This document shows positions 1 to 5,860 of a DNA stretch of 9,659 nucleotides, one piece after another. Location of the stretch: the NCBI GenBank assembly GCA_050014415.1, contig JBEKDJ010000343.1, forward strand, positions 1 through 9,659, written 5' to 3'. Made by a program: the position numbers and the translations under genes. This DNA comes from JBEKDJ01 sp050014415. Its GTDB lineage: Bacteria; Desulfobacterota; BSN033; UBA1163. Within the stretch, counting starts at the first letter, position 1; each line of letters begins with the position of its first letter. The notes beneath the pieces are model-generated. The model was not told the DNA's origin, searched no databases, and saw only the letters and a list, made by a program, of their open reading frames with translations.

Positions 1-2
1 TT

Positions 3-39
3 TAGGCTTGGCCTATGATTTCTTCATAGGCCAAGCCTA
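3..39. terminator. Perfect 16-bp hairpin at window edge
   Basis: Positions 3-18 and 24-39 are exact reverse complements around a 5-base loop (19-23). No U-tract follows in the minus direction within the window, and the plus direction continues into mixed sequence. It could be a terminator or a dispersed palindrome. It lies about 190 bases beyond the stop of the distal binding-protein gene, so it may mark the end of that minus-strand transcript or of an unseen gene to the left. The perfect stem is certain; the function is inferred. Confidence 0.5.
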
Positions 40-80
40 GCCCGTTTCACAATCTCTATCTTCTTAAATGAAAACGCCCC

Positions 81-217
81 CCTAATCTATAATACAGACG
101 CATTAAGTCTCATTTCATTTGATAGTATTGCCCCTGACCCTATCCCTCTCCCAAGCGGGGAGAGGGGAGGGTCAGGGGAACCTCTTGTCAAAAGATTAAG
201 TGCGTTTGTATGATAGG
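81..217. repeat. Nested palindromic element with G/C-tract core hairpin (possible terminator)
   Basis: The core is a long hairpin. Positions 131-140 pair perfectly with 169-178, then, after a small bulge, 144-152 pair with 158-166 around the loop 153-157. Outside it lies a second, imperfect inverted pair: 92-106 against 196-211, with one mismatch and one indel, and both arms continue outwards to a CCTA at 81-84 and its complement at 214-217. The whole therefore resembles a small nested palindromic element rather than a simple terminator. It sits just past the stop codon (227-229) of the minus-strand binding-protein gene, and the core could serve as that gene's terminator, although no U-tract follows the stem directly. 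Copy number in the genome is unknown. Confidence 0.6.
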
Positions 218-226
218 CAGCCGACT

Positions 227-1471
227 TTACGGTAGTGAGGGCGTAACCCACTTCACCATCCTTATCTCCCCACCTTTGACTACGGTGATTGGGAAGGGTC
301 TCACCAGCATTCTATTTACTCCTAGCGTCTTTAAGCCTCCCATGCATCCCGAACCGAAAGTCGTCTTGAGACTACCGGGCTTATTCATACCCTCCAGAGC
401 CTTAAGTACCGATTCCGGCTTGAGGCTATTGGCTTTTTCTATCCCCTGTGCCAAGACCCAAACTTCGTCCCAAGCCATCAGGGCGTCATCGATAAACGCC
501 TCCTTGGGATACTTTGCTTCCCACCTCTTCTTAACTTCTTTCATCATCTTTGTTGCCTCGGGGGCGCCGCCATATGCCTGATTGCATATGATATCGAAAC
601 TGTTTTTAGCCCCAACAGTGGTCGGTATCAATAAAGGACTAGCTGAGCCGAACGATATGATGGGTCCCTTGAAGCCCTGTTCCCGTATTGCCTTGATCTC
701 ATAAGCCACCGTATCCGGACCACCGCCGTGGATAATGAAAATGGCGTCGGGCTTGTGCTTCAGAAGGGAAGTAGCAAAGGGATACCAATCCGTCCAACCG
801 TAGTCCAAAGTCTCCCCACCAACCACCTTAAACCCCGTCGCTTCAGCCGTGTCTACCGCCTCCTTAACCATCCGGGTGAAAGTTCCAGCATTGGCTACAC
901 CATAGACCAACTTCTTCACATTTGGATAGGTTTTCTGTAAATACTTGAAGAAAGAATCATAAGAGAGGGTGATCGTCGGCATGTTTAGAACCAAAAGTGG
1001 ATTGTCAGGTCCCAAGCCCCATTGATCTTCTCTGTAGGGATCCATCGTGTATAAAAGCACGTGCAGTACCCCGGCGGGCTTGGTGACGCTGTAAATCGCT
1101 TCTGAACAGGGGTTCAAAACATCTCCAATCACAAAGTTGACTTTGTCCTGATAAACAAGCTTATTGGTGGCAGCGGCGGCTGCCTCAGGACTTGCCTTGC
1201 TATCCTCGTGTACGAACTCTATCTGATACCTGTCACCCTCCACCTTCAGCCCACCTTGCTCATTCAGCCAATCAGCAAATAGATTAAACCCACGACCCCA
1301 GGTTAGACCAATCACACCAAGAGGTCCGGAAATCGGCGACACCGTGCCGATCTTAAGGATTTTGGCACCTGCTGCCTCCTTCGCATAATAATTACCGCCA
1401 ACAAATGGCATTACCACCAGAGCTAATAGCAGTAAACCTATACATCCTACCCATAATTTTTTCCTATCCAT
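227..1471 (-). CDS. Periplasmic substrate-binding protein of a branched-chain amino acid-type ABC transporter (copy A)
   Basis: A 414-residue protein of the LivK-like receptor family (type I periplasmic binding fold, Peripla_BP_6). It starts with a signal peptide: basic MDRKK, a hydrophobic stretch at about residues 9-25, and a likely signal peptidase I site near AGA-KIL. The mature start KIGTVSPISGPLG is the usual opening strand and ligand-binding turn of the family. ATG 1471 is chosen because GGAGG (1480-1484) lies 8 bases before it and because it aligns with the paralogue; the longer frame back to 1552 has no ribosome site and no signal-peptide logic. It is about 60 % identical by eye to the gene at 1612-2850, so the two are tandem duplicates. 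Differences cluster in the middle (around YGVANAGTF and IIHGGGPDT), where ligand contacts may lie. The ligand is unknown; this family also binds aromatic acids, amides and other small molecules. Confidence 0.93.
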   Translation of the reverse strand: MDRKKLWVGCIGLLLLALVVMPFVGGNYYAKEAAGAKILKIGTVSPISGPLGVIGLTWGRGFNLFADWLNEQGGLKVEGDRYQIEFVHEDSKASPEAAAAATNKLVYQDKVNFVIGDVLNPCSEAIYSVTKPAGVLHVLLYTMDPYREDQWGLGPDNPLLVLNMPTITLSYDSFFKYLQKTYPNVKKLVYGVANAGTFTRMVKEAVDTAEATGFKVVGGETLDYGWTDWYPFATSLLKHKPDAIFIIHGGGPDTVAYEIKAIREQGFKGPIISFGSASPLLIPTTVGAKNSFDIICNQAYGGAPEATKMMKEVKKRWEAKYPKEAFIDDALMAWDEVWVLAQGIEKANSLKPESVLKALEGMNKPGSLKTTFGSGCMGGLKTLGVNRMLVRPFPITVVKGGEIRMVKWVTPSLP

Positions 1472-1548
1472 TTTTCTTCCCTCCTTTACCCGGTTAGAAA
1501 ACCCAGCTTCTTGGAGCGGGGACCGGGATAGAATTCCTTTTAGAGCGA

Positions 1549-1571
1549 ACACGGGGTCTAAAGCCCCGTGT
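1549..1571 (-). terminator. Hairpin in the gap between the two binding-protein genes
   Basis: Positions 1549-1556 pair exactly with 1564-1571 (an 8-bp G+C-rich stem with a 7-base loop). It is the second of two consecutive hairpins met by a transcript leaving the upstream binding-protein gene. No run of U follows, so it is as likely to be an mRNA-stabilising or attenuating structure as a terminator. Confidence 0.45.
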
Positions 1572-1578
1572 GAGCCAT

Positions 1579-1609
1579 CCCGTTGGAAGGTCAGAGACCT
1601 TCTAACGGG
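1579..1609 (-). terminator. Long hairpin right after the stop of binding protein B
   Basis: Positions 1579-1592 pair with 1596-1609, 14 pairs with a single mismatch around a 3-base loop, starting 3 bases past the stop codon (1612-1614) of the upstream gene. There is no U-tract. In tandem binding-protein genes such hairpins commonly protect the upstream mRNA 3' end and set different expression levels for the two products; here that is inference. Confidence 0.55.
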
Positions 1610-1611
1610 GT

Positions 1612-2850
1612 TTACGGTAGCTCAGGTGTAACCCACTTAACCATCTTTATCTCGTTGCCTTGGATGACGCTAATCGGAACGGGTCTCACCAGTTCTCTAT
1701 TTACTCCAAGCGTCGCTAAGCCTCCCATGTGGCCGGGACCAAAAGCCGTCTTGAGACTACCGGGCTTGCTCATACTCTCCAGAGTCTTCACGACCGCTTC
1801 CGCCTTGAGGCTCTTGGCTATTTCTATCGCCTGGACCAAGACCCAAACTTCATCCCAAGGCATCAGGGCGTCATCGACCCAAGCGTCCTTGGGATACTTG
1901 GCCTCCCACCTCTTCTTAACGTCTTTCATCGCCTGCGGTGCGTTGGGGTCGCCGGCAAATGCCTGGTTGCACATGACATCGTAACAGTTTTTAGCACCAG
2001 CGCCGGCCAATACGAATACAGGGCTAGCTGAACCCAACGACATGATAGGTCCTTTGAAGCCCTGTTCCCGCACTGCCTTAACCATCAGAGCCATCTGGTC
2101 CGGACCGGAATGTTCAACAGTGATAGCATCAGGCTTGTACTTCAGAACGGCGGTCGCAAAGGGATAGAAATCCGTCCAAGCATAATCATAACGTTCCTCA
2201 CCCACCACTTGAAGCCCACTCTCCTCAGCCGTCTTCTTAGCCTCCTCAATGATCCGTTTGAATGGATAAGTGCTTTCAGAATGAACCACCTTCTTCACTT
2301 TTGGATAGGTCTTGGCCAAGTAATCAAAAAAGGGTTTATAGGCAAGATTTGTTGTCGGCATAAGCAGAACCAAAAGCGGATTGTCAGATCCTATGCCCCA
2401 CATGTCTTCTCGATAAGGGTCTTGTGTGTAGGTCAACACGTGCAGGACTCCAGCTGGTTTAGTGACCTCGTAAATCGCTTGTGAAGCGGGAGTCATCACT
2501 TCTCCCATCACAAATTTTACCTTGTCCTGGTGGACGAGCTTATTAGCAGCAGCGGCTGATGCCTCAGGACTTGCCTTACCATCCTCGTGTATGAATTTTA
2601 TCTGATACCGGTCACCCCCGACCTTCAGCCCACCCTGCTCATTTATCATGTCGGCACATAGGTCAAACCCCCGATCCCAGGCTAGACCAATCGCGCCGAG
2701 AGGTCCGGAAATCGGCATCACCGTGCCAATCTTGAGGATTTTGGCACCTGTTGCCTCTTTCGCATAATAACCACCGCCAACGAGTGGCATGACTACCAAA
2801 GCCAACAGTAGCAGACTTATGAATCCTACCCAGTATTTTTTTTCACACAT
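1612..2850 (-). CDS. Periplasmic substrate-binding protein of a branched-chain amino acid-type ABC transporter (copy B)
   Basis: A LivK-like receptor of 412 residues and the proximal partner of the tandem pair. The signal peptide has MCEKK, then a hydrophobic core containing LLLLALVVMP, and probable cleavage around TGA-KIL; the mature protein opens with KIGTVMPISGPLG. Two in-frame ATGs exist, at 2856 and 2850. The Shine-Dalgarno AGGAGG (2859-2864) is only 2 bases from the first but 8 bases from the second, and the second aligns residue for residue with copy A, so 2850 is chosen. Conserved blocks shared with copy A include VTKPAGVLHVL, DPYRED, FPWD-like MPWDEVWVL and the C-terminal MVKWVTP. 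It has its own near-consensus promoter upstream. It should deliver a small ligand to a LivHMGF-type transporter; the ligand cannot be read from the sequence. Confidence 0.93.
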   Translation of the reverse strand: MCEKKYWVGFISLLLLALVVMPLVGGGYYAKEATGAKILKIGTVMPISGPLGAIGLAWDRGFDLCADMINEQGGLKVGGDRYQIKFIHEDGKASPEASAAAANKLVHQDKVKFVMGEVMTPASQAIYEVTKPAGVLHVLTYTQDPYREDMWGIGSDNPLLVLLMPTTNLAYKPFFDYLAKTYPKVKKVVHSESTYPFKRIIEEAKKTAEESGLQVVGEERYDYAWTDFYPFATAVLKYKPDAITVEHSGPDQMALMVKAVREQGFKGPIMSLGSASPVFVLAGAGAKNCYDVMCNQAFAGDPNAPQAMKDVKKRWEAKYPKDAWVDDALMPWDEVWVLVQAIEIAKSLKAEAVVKTLESMSKPGSLKTAFGPGHMGGLATLGVNRELVRPVPISVIQGNEIKMVKWVTPELP

Positions 2851-2894
2851 TTTCATTTCCTCCTTTACAGTTCTTTTAATATCTTGAGCCTTTT

Positions 2895-2923
2895 CTATCC
2901 CCCGATTGGCACTATCACCTCCT
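2895..2923 (-). promoter_or_regulatory. Strong Shine-Dalgarno with 5-codon mini-ORF in the 5' leader
   Basis: Within the leader between the promoter and binding protein B, the minus strand reads AGGAGGTGAT, a near-complete match to the anti-Shine-Dalgarno sequence. A GTG follows 5 bases after GGAGG (2912-2910), giving a GTG CCA ATC GGG GGA TAG reading of five codons. It could be a leader peptide, a ribosome standby site or chance. It lies about 45 bases ahead of the real start site. Confidence 0.3.
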
Positions 2924-2957
2924 TTTCCTTAATTCTATCCAGAGGCCGTCTTAGGTT

Positions 2958-2985
2958 ATTATATCTCCCCCCCTCTTCTTGTCAA
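2958..2985 (-). promoter_or_regulatory. Near-consensus sigma70 promoter for the two binding-protein genes
   Basis: On the minus strand TTGACA (2985-2980) and TATAAT (2963-2958) are both perfect hexamers, separated by 16 bases that include a G-run. Transcription should start near 2951, leaving a leader of about 100 bases before ATG 2850. This would let the binding proteins be made independently of livF, as is usual where receptor is needed in excess over transporter. Confidence 0.8.
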
Positions 2986-3164
2986 TTACAAAATACCTTG
3001 TCCCGTCGATTTCCCCTTCGGCATCATGTGACAAAAAACATTTTCGAATTCAACTCATAAATGCCTTGCAGTGTCCGCATTCTGTTCAATCTAAACCCGT
3101 TGTCAATCGAATTTTGAAGGTTTGCCCACAAGGCCGACAAGGCCGACCATGTCAAACGTATGCC
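2986..3164. other. Intergenic stretch between livF and the binding-protein promoter
   Basis: Together with the leader at 2851-2957 this makes a gene-free gap of just over 300 bases. I see no credible gene in it. It has a 9-base direct repeat (CAAGGCCGA at 3129-3137 and 3138-3146) just past the livF stop, and no clear terminator for livF. A further TTGACA occurs on the minus strand near 3100 but with no good -10 element. Confidence 0.4.
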
Positions 3165-3875
3165 TTACCCTAGAGACCCCATGTAGGCCTTCTGAGTTTC
3201 CGGGTCGGACAAAAGTTCATCTCCTTTGCCCATTAAGGTGATTTTGCCGGTCTTCAGGACAAAAGCTTGATGAGCAATCCTCAATGCCTGATGGATGTTT
3301 TGCTCCACGAGCAGAATGGTTACCTGCTGTGCATTCAAATTGGCAATGGTCTCGAATATCACTTTTACGATAATGGGGGCCAGTCCCAAGGAAGGTTCAT
3401 CGAGCATAAGAAGCTTCGGTCTTGACATGAGTCCCCTTCCTATGGCTATCATTTGCTGCTCTCCTCCACTTATCTTCCCGGCAAGCCGGTTTTTCCTCTC
3501 TTCGATGATCGGAAAGAGATGGGCTACCCATTCGAAGGTTTCCTTCGTAAAGGGTCTGGCCCGTTTTGTGAAAGCGCCTAGTTCCAGATTTTCCATGACG
3601 GTGAGCTGTGAAAACAGCTCTCTGCCCTCGGGTACAAGGGAGATCCTCAGGTCCACCATGACGTTGGCATCCTCTCCATCCACACGGGATCTGAGGAATT
3701 CTATCCGCCCGGAAGAGGGACGAAGCAAACCTGCGAGCGTCTTTAGGATTGTTGATTTCCCAGCACCGTTGGAACCTATAATGGAATAAACGTCCGATTC
3801 CCGAACGTGAAAAGTGATGTCCCAGAGGGCTTGGGCATCACCGTAGTGGACATCCAAGTCGATCACTTCAAGCAT
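3165..3875 (-). CDS. livF: Branched-chain amino acid-type ABC transporter ATP-binding protein LivF
   Basis: A 236-residue cytoplasmic ATPase, the normal length for LivF. It shows Walker A GSNGAGKST (34-42), the LivF-type PEGRELF segment (82-88) in the Q-loop region, the ABC signature ISGGEQQ (135-141), Walker B LLMLDEPSLGLAP (155-167) and the LivF-typical LLVEQN switch (188-193). With LivG it would power import through LivH/LivM of the ligand caught by the periplasmic receptors. ATG 3875 is chosen because GGAG (3882-3885) sits 6 bases upstream and the protein then begins in the family manner (MLEV...YGDAQALWDI). The open frame runs 25 codons further back to ATG 3950 and on to 4124, but that extension is LivG-derived, not LivF. 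It overlaps the last 8 bases of the livG remnant. The gene itself looks intact, although its LivG partner is destroyed. Confidence 0.93.
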   Translation of the reverse strand: MLEVIDLDVHYGDAQALWDITFHVRESDVYSIIGSNGAGKSTILKTLAGLLRPSSGRIEFLRSRVDGEDANVMVDLRISLVPEGRELFSQLTVMENLELGAFTKRARPFTKETFEWVAHLFPIIEERKNRLAGKISGGEQQMIAIGRGLMSRPKLLMLDEPSLGLAPIIVKVIFETIANLNAQQVTILLVEQNIHQALRIAHQAFVLKTGKITLMGKGDELLSDPETQKAYMGSLG

Positions 3876-4200
3876 GTGATTCTCCAAGATAAGCCTTCTT
3901 CCCCTCTTACCGTATTTGGCGCCCACAAGCACATTCTCAAGAGCCGCCATGCTGGGATTGATACGAACCAGTTGGAACGTTCTGACAATGTCCCTTCTAC
4001 AGATTTGATGAGGTTTGAGACCAACCCGGTCTTTCCCATCGAAACGGTTAGATCCTTCATTTGGACGAAAGATGCCCGTAATGACATTGAAGAGGGCTGT
4101 CTTTCCAGCTCTATTGGGTACGATTTAGGCACATTCGACCTCTGGATTTTCTGGGTGGAAGAATGTCGTGAATCATGGAGGGAAAACCGGAATTCTCGAT
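3868..4200 (-). pseudogene. livG: Remnant of livG (ABC transporter ATPase) with large internal deletion
   Basis: One minus-strand frame gives a clear LivG N-terminal half: PNRAGKTALFNVITG, FRPNEG, RFDGKD, VGLKPHQICRR, VRTFQLVRINPSM and ALENVLVGAKYG, ending about 3901. In a different frame, 3897-3868 reads KAYLGESHA and then stop, the characteristic LivG C-terminus, overlapping the livF start by 8 bases. About 150 codons carrying the signature, Walker B and switch are missing between them. Further damage: Walker A reads VPNRAGKT instead of GPNGAGKT, and a TAA (4127-4125) interrupts the frame just before it. Degraded LivG-like sequence continues upstream to about 4190 (GFPSM.HDI, then FHPENPEVECA after a frameshift). 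An intact LivG is about 250 residues. The 5' boundary is approximate. This cannot encode a working ATPase. Confidence 0.88.
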
Positions 4201-4322
4201 ATATCTGATCTTGATCGCCTTAGTAATGGATTGGGTTCCGGCTAGTCTATGCCCCGTTAGCAAGCCCTCTATTTGTGACGGTCCAGTGGTAGTTACTTTC
4301 TGTCTGATTCTCCCCGTAGAGC
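4201..4322. other. Leader or decayed 5' end of the livG locus
   Basis: Between the livG remnant and its promoter I see no gene on either strand. The minus strand has no ATG with a ribosome site that could serve livG, so the original livG start is lost or too altered to recognise. The sequence here probably includes eroded livG N-terminal codons. Confidence 0.35.
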
Positions 4323-4352
4323 TTTATATATAAAAAAACTCGGTTTTGTCAA
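4323..4352 (-). promoter_or_regulatory. Sigma70-type promoter of the liv ATPase genes
   Basis: The minus strand carries a perfect TTGACA (4352-4347), followed after 16 bases by TATATA (4330-4325) or after 18 by TATAAA (4328-4323). The spacer holds a run of seven T. It faces the livG remnant and livF, with transcription expected to start near 4317. An intact promoter in front of a wrecked first gene explains how livF could still be transcribed. Confidence 0.6.
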
Positions 4353-4449
4353 GCGTTTTTTGGGCACATGTTATAGAATGACCATTCATTTACTAACCTG
4401 CTTTTCAGCCAACTCAAATCATCGGGTTTTCGAATTATCTTGTGGAAGA

Positions 4450-4479
4450 TTGACTCCCATTCTGAAAAATGATAATAAT
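4450..4479 (+). promoter_or_regulatory. Possible promoter of the VOC-aco operon
   Basis: TTGACT (4450-4455) and AATAAT (4474-4479) each match the sigma70 consensus at five of six positions, with an 18-base spacer. GATAAT (4471-4476) is an alternative -10 but with a 15-base spacer. A start near 4486 would leave a short leader of about 20 bases before the VOC gene. A weaker alternative is TTGTCA (4346-4351) with TATAGA (4372-4377), with a poor 20-base spacing. No activator site or sigma54 (GG-N10-GC) element, which often controls acetoin operons, is evident. Confidence 0.4.
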
Positions 4480-4508
4480 GGATCAATCCAACTGAGGAGG
4501 TAGAAGGA

Positions 4509-4952
4509 ATGATAAAGAGCACAGAACACTTCAGCTTCACCGTGAGTAATCTTGATGATACCCTTCACTTTTTTTGTGATATGCTTGGACTGAAGGCGTC
4601 ACCGATTGCAGAGGTAGATAACGAAGATGTTCAGAAGATCATAAAGATGCCTGGTGCCCGTTTACGCATATCCATTGTGCAAACTCCAGACGATAGAAAA
4701 ATCGAACTGATTGAGTATGTCAAACCAAAGGGCAAGAGAATTGACCTAAAGACATGTAACGCCGGCGTGGGACACATTGCTTTCTTGGTAGTCGATATTC
4801 AAAAGATGTATGATGATCTTGCCAAAAAGGGGGTGAAGTTTAACTCCGCACCTGTCTGGGCAGTAGGTAACGAGGGTACAGGTAAATGGGGTGTATGCTA
4901 TTTAAAAGGACCTGATGATATCACTCTGGAATTAGTTGAAATAATAGAATAG
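4509..4952 (+). CDS. VOC-fold (glyoxalase / bleomycin-resistance superfamily) protein
   Basis: A 147-residue soluble protein with the two beta-alpha-beta-beta-beta modules of the vicinal oxygen chelate superfamily. Module 1 runs from HFSFTVSNLDDTLHFF to IELIEYV, and module 2 from GHIAFLVVDI to ITLELVEI. Likely metal ligands by position are H7, E66 or E69, H89 and E141, so a divalent-metal enzyme is plausible. Family members include glyoxalase I, methylmalonyl-CoA epimerase and extradiol dioxygenases; the sequence does not say which. ATG 4509 is preceded by GGAGG (4496-4500) at 8 bases. It is the first gene of the plus-strand set and lies 36 bases ahead of acoA, so it is probably co-transcribed and could act on an alpha-hydroxy- or alpha-oxo-carbonyl related to the dehydrogenase substrate. 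That link is inference. Confidence 0.85.
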   Translation: MIKSTEHFSFTVSNLDDTLHFFCDMLGLKASPIAEVDNEDVQKIIKMPGARLRISIVQTPDDRKIELIEYVKPKGKRIDLKTCNAGVGHIAFLVVDIQKMYDDLAKKGVKFNSAPVWAVGNEGTGKWGVCYLKGPDDITLELVEIIE

Positions 4953-4988
4953 AAAATCCCAACAGGGTCTTCTTGATTGGAGGTGGAT

Positions 4989-5860
4989 ATGGCTGAGATT
5001 AGCAAGGAGAAGCTTCTATGGTTTTATGAACGCATGCGACTGATCCGAACATTTGAGGATCGAGTCGCGGACCTCTTCGGTCAGGCAAAACTGCCGGGGT
5101 TTGTTCACCTATACGCCGGAGAGGAAGCTATTGCCGTAGGGGTAATGGCTCATCTTTCAGATCGTGACAGGATCACCTCCACACACCGAGGACATGGTCA
5201 CTGCATCGCTAAAGGGGTGGATATCAAAAAGATGATGGCAGAGCTCTATGCTAAGGCTACCGGGTTATGCAAAGGTAGAGGCAGCTCAATGCACATTGCT
5301 GACATTAGCAAGGGCATGTTGGGAGCCAATGGGATTGTTGGGGCCGGCGGTCCAATCGCCTGTGGCTCTGGTCTGACTTTGTCTGTGAGAATAATCTGTA
5401 TGCAGTGTCCACCCCAAGCAGTTATCATTGTGCAGCCGGGGAGATATGTGCTCGGGCGGCGGCGTATGACATCCCTGGTTTAGCCATTGATGGGACGGAC
5501 GTGTTTGCTGTTTATGAGGCTTCAGGGGAGGCTGTTGCCCGGGCGAGGCGAGGCGAGGGACCAAGCTTGATTGAAGCTCGAGCTTTTCGCTACTATGGCC
5601 ACTTTGTCGGAGATCCGCAGACTTATAAGACTAAGAAGGAGATAGAGGGCTATAAGGCCCAAGATCCGATTACCGCATTCAGAAAGCGCGTTCTAGAGCA
5701 CAAGCTACTCTCGGAAGCTGAACTGGCGAAGATAGACGATTGGGCCAAAGAAGAAGTAGAGAAGGCGGTTCGTTTTGCAGAGGAGAGTCCTTATCCAGCT
5801 ATAGAGGAGTGTCTCACGGATGTCTATGTAAGTTATCCCAGGGAGGAGGTAGAGCCATGA
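4989..5860 (+). pseudogene. acoA: Acetoin/2-oxoacid dehydrogenase E1 alpha subunit, internal deletion and frameshift
   Basis: The thiamine-diphosphate-dependent E1 alpha subunit, read in two frames. The first part runs from ATG 4989 (GGAGG 4979-4983) through YAGEEAIAVG, THRGHGHCIAKG, GRGSSMH and GANGIVGAGGPIACG, ending about 5366. The second, in another frame, resumes about 5378 with FVCENNLYAVSTP, then ARAAAYDIPGLAIDG, GEGPSLIEARAFRYYGHFVGDP, to the stop at 5858-5860. Against intact AcoA/PdhA proteins (about 325-330 residues) some 40 codons are missing, precisely those with the GDGA.NEG segment of the ThDP/Mg motif; its second half, the ENN, remains. The first frame otherwise runs on as unrelated residues to 5483. 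Both halves are free of other damage, so the lesion is recent or an assembly error. The stop overlaps the acoB start by ATGA, as in a translationally coupled operon. pdhA is an alternative name; acoX nearby favours acoA. Confidence 0.9.

Noticed and set aside
1472..1552. N-terminal extension of binding protein A back to ATG 1552
   Set aside because: It would put 27 residues in front of a standard signal peptide, run through a hairpin, and has no ribosome site; ATG 1471 has GGAGG at 8 bases and matches the paralogue.
2851..2856. ATG 2856 as start of binding protein B
   Set aside because: It is only 2 bases from AGGAGG; ATG 2850 has proper spacing and aligns with copy A.
3295..3789. Plus-strand open frame opposite livF
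   Set aside because: It is antisense to all conserved ABC ATPase motifs of livF and has no ribosome site or recognisable features.
4361..4380. Possible sigma54 promoter (GGCAC...TTATA) upstream of the VOC-aco operon
   Set aside because: The GG and GC elements do not have the required GG-N10-GC spacing; acetoin operons are often sigma54-driven, but this sequence does not show it.
4977..4988. TTG 4977 as start of acoA
   Set aside because: It overlaps the Shine-Dalgarno sequence used by ATG 4989.
5366..5483. Residues after the acoA frame break as a natural alternative C-terminus
   Set aside because: They are unrelated to E1 alpha, while the conserved CENNLYAV continuation is visible in another frame at the same place.
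5740..5856. Longer acoB start at 5740
   Set aside because: These 39 codons are the out-of-frame shadow of the conserved acoA C-terminus, and ATG 5857 has a good ribosome site and family-like beginning.
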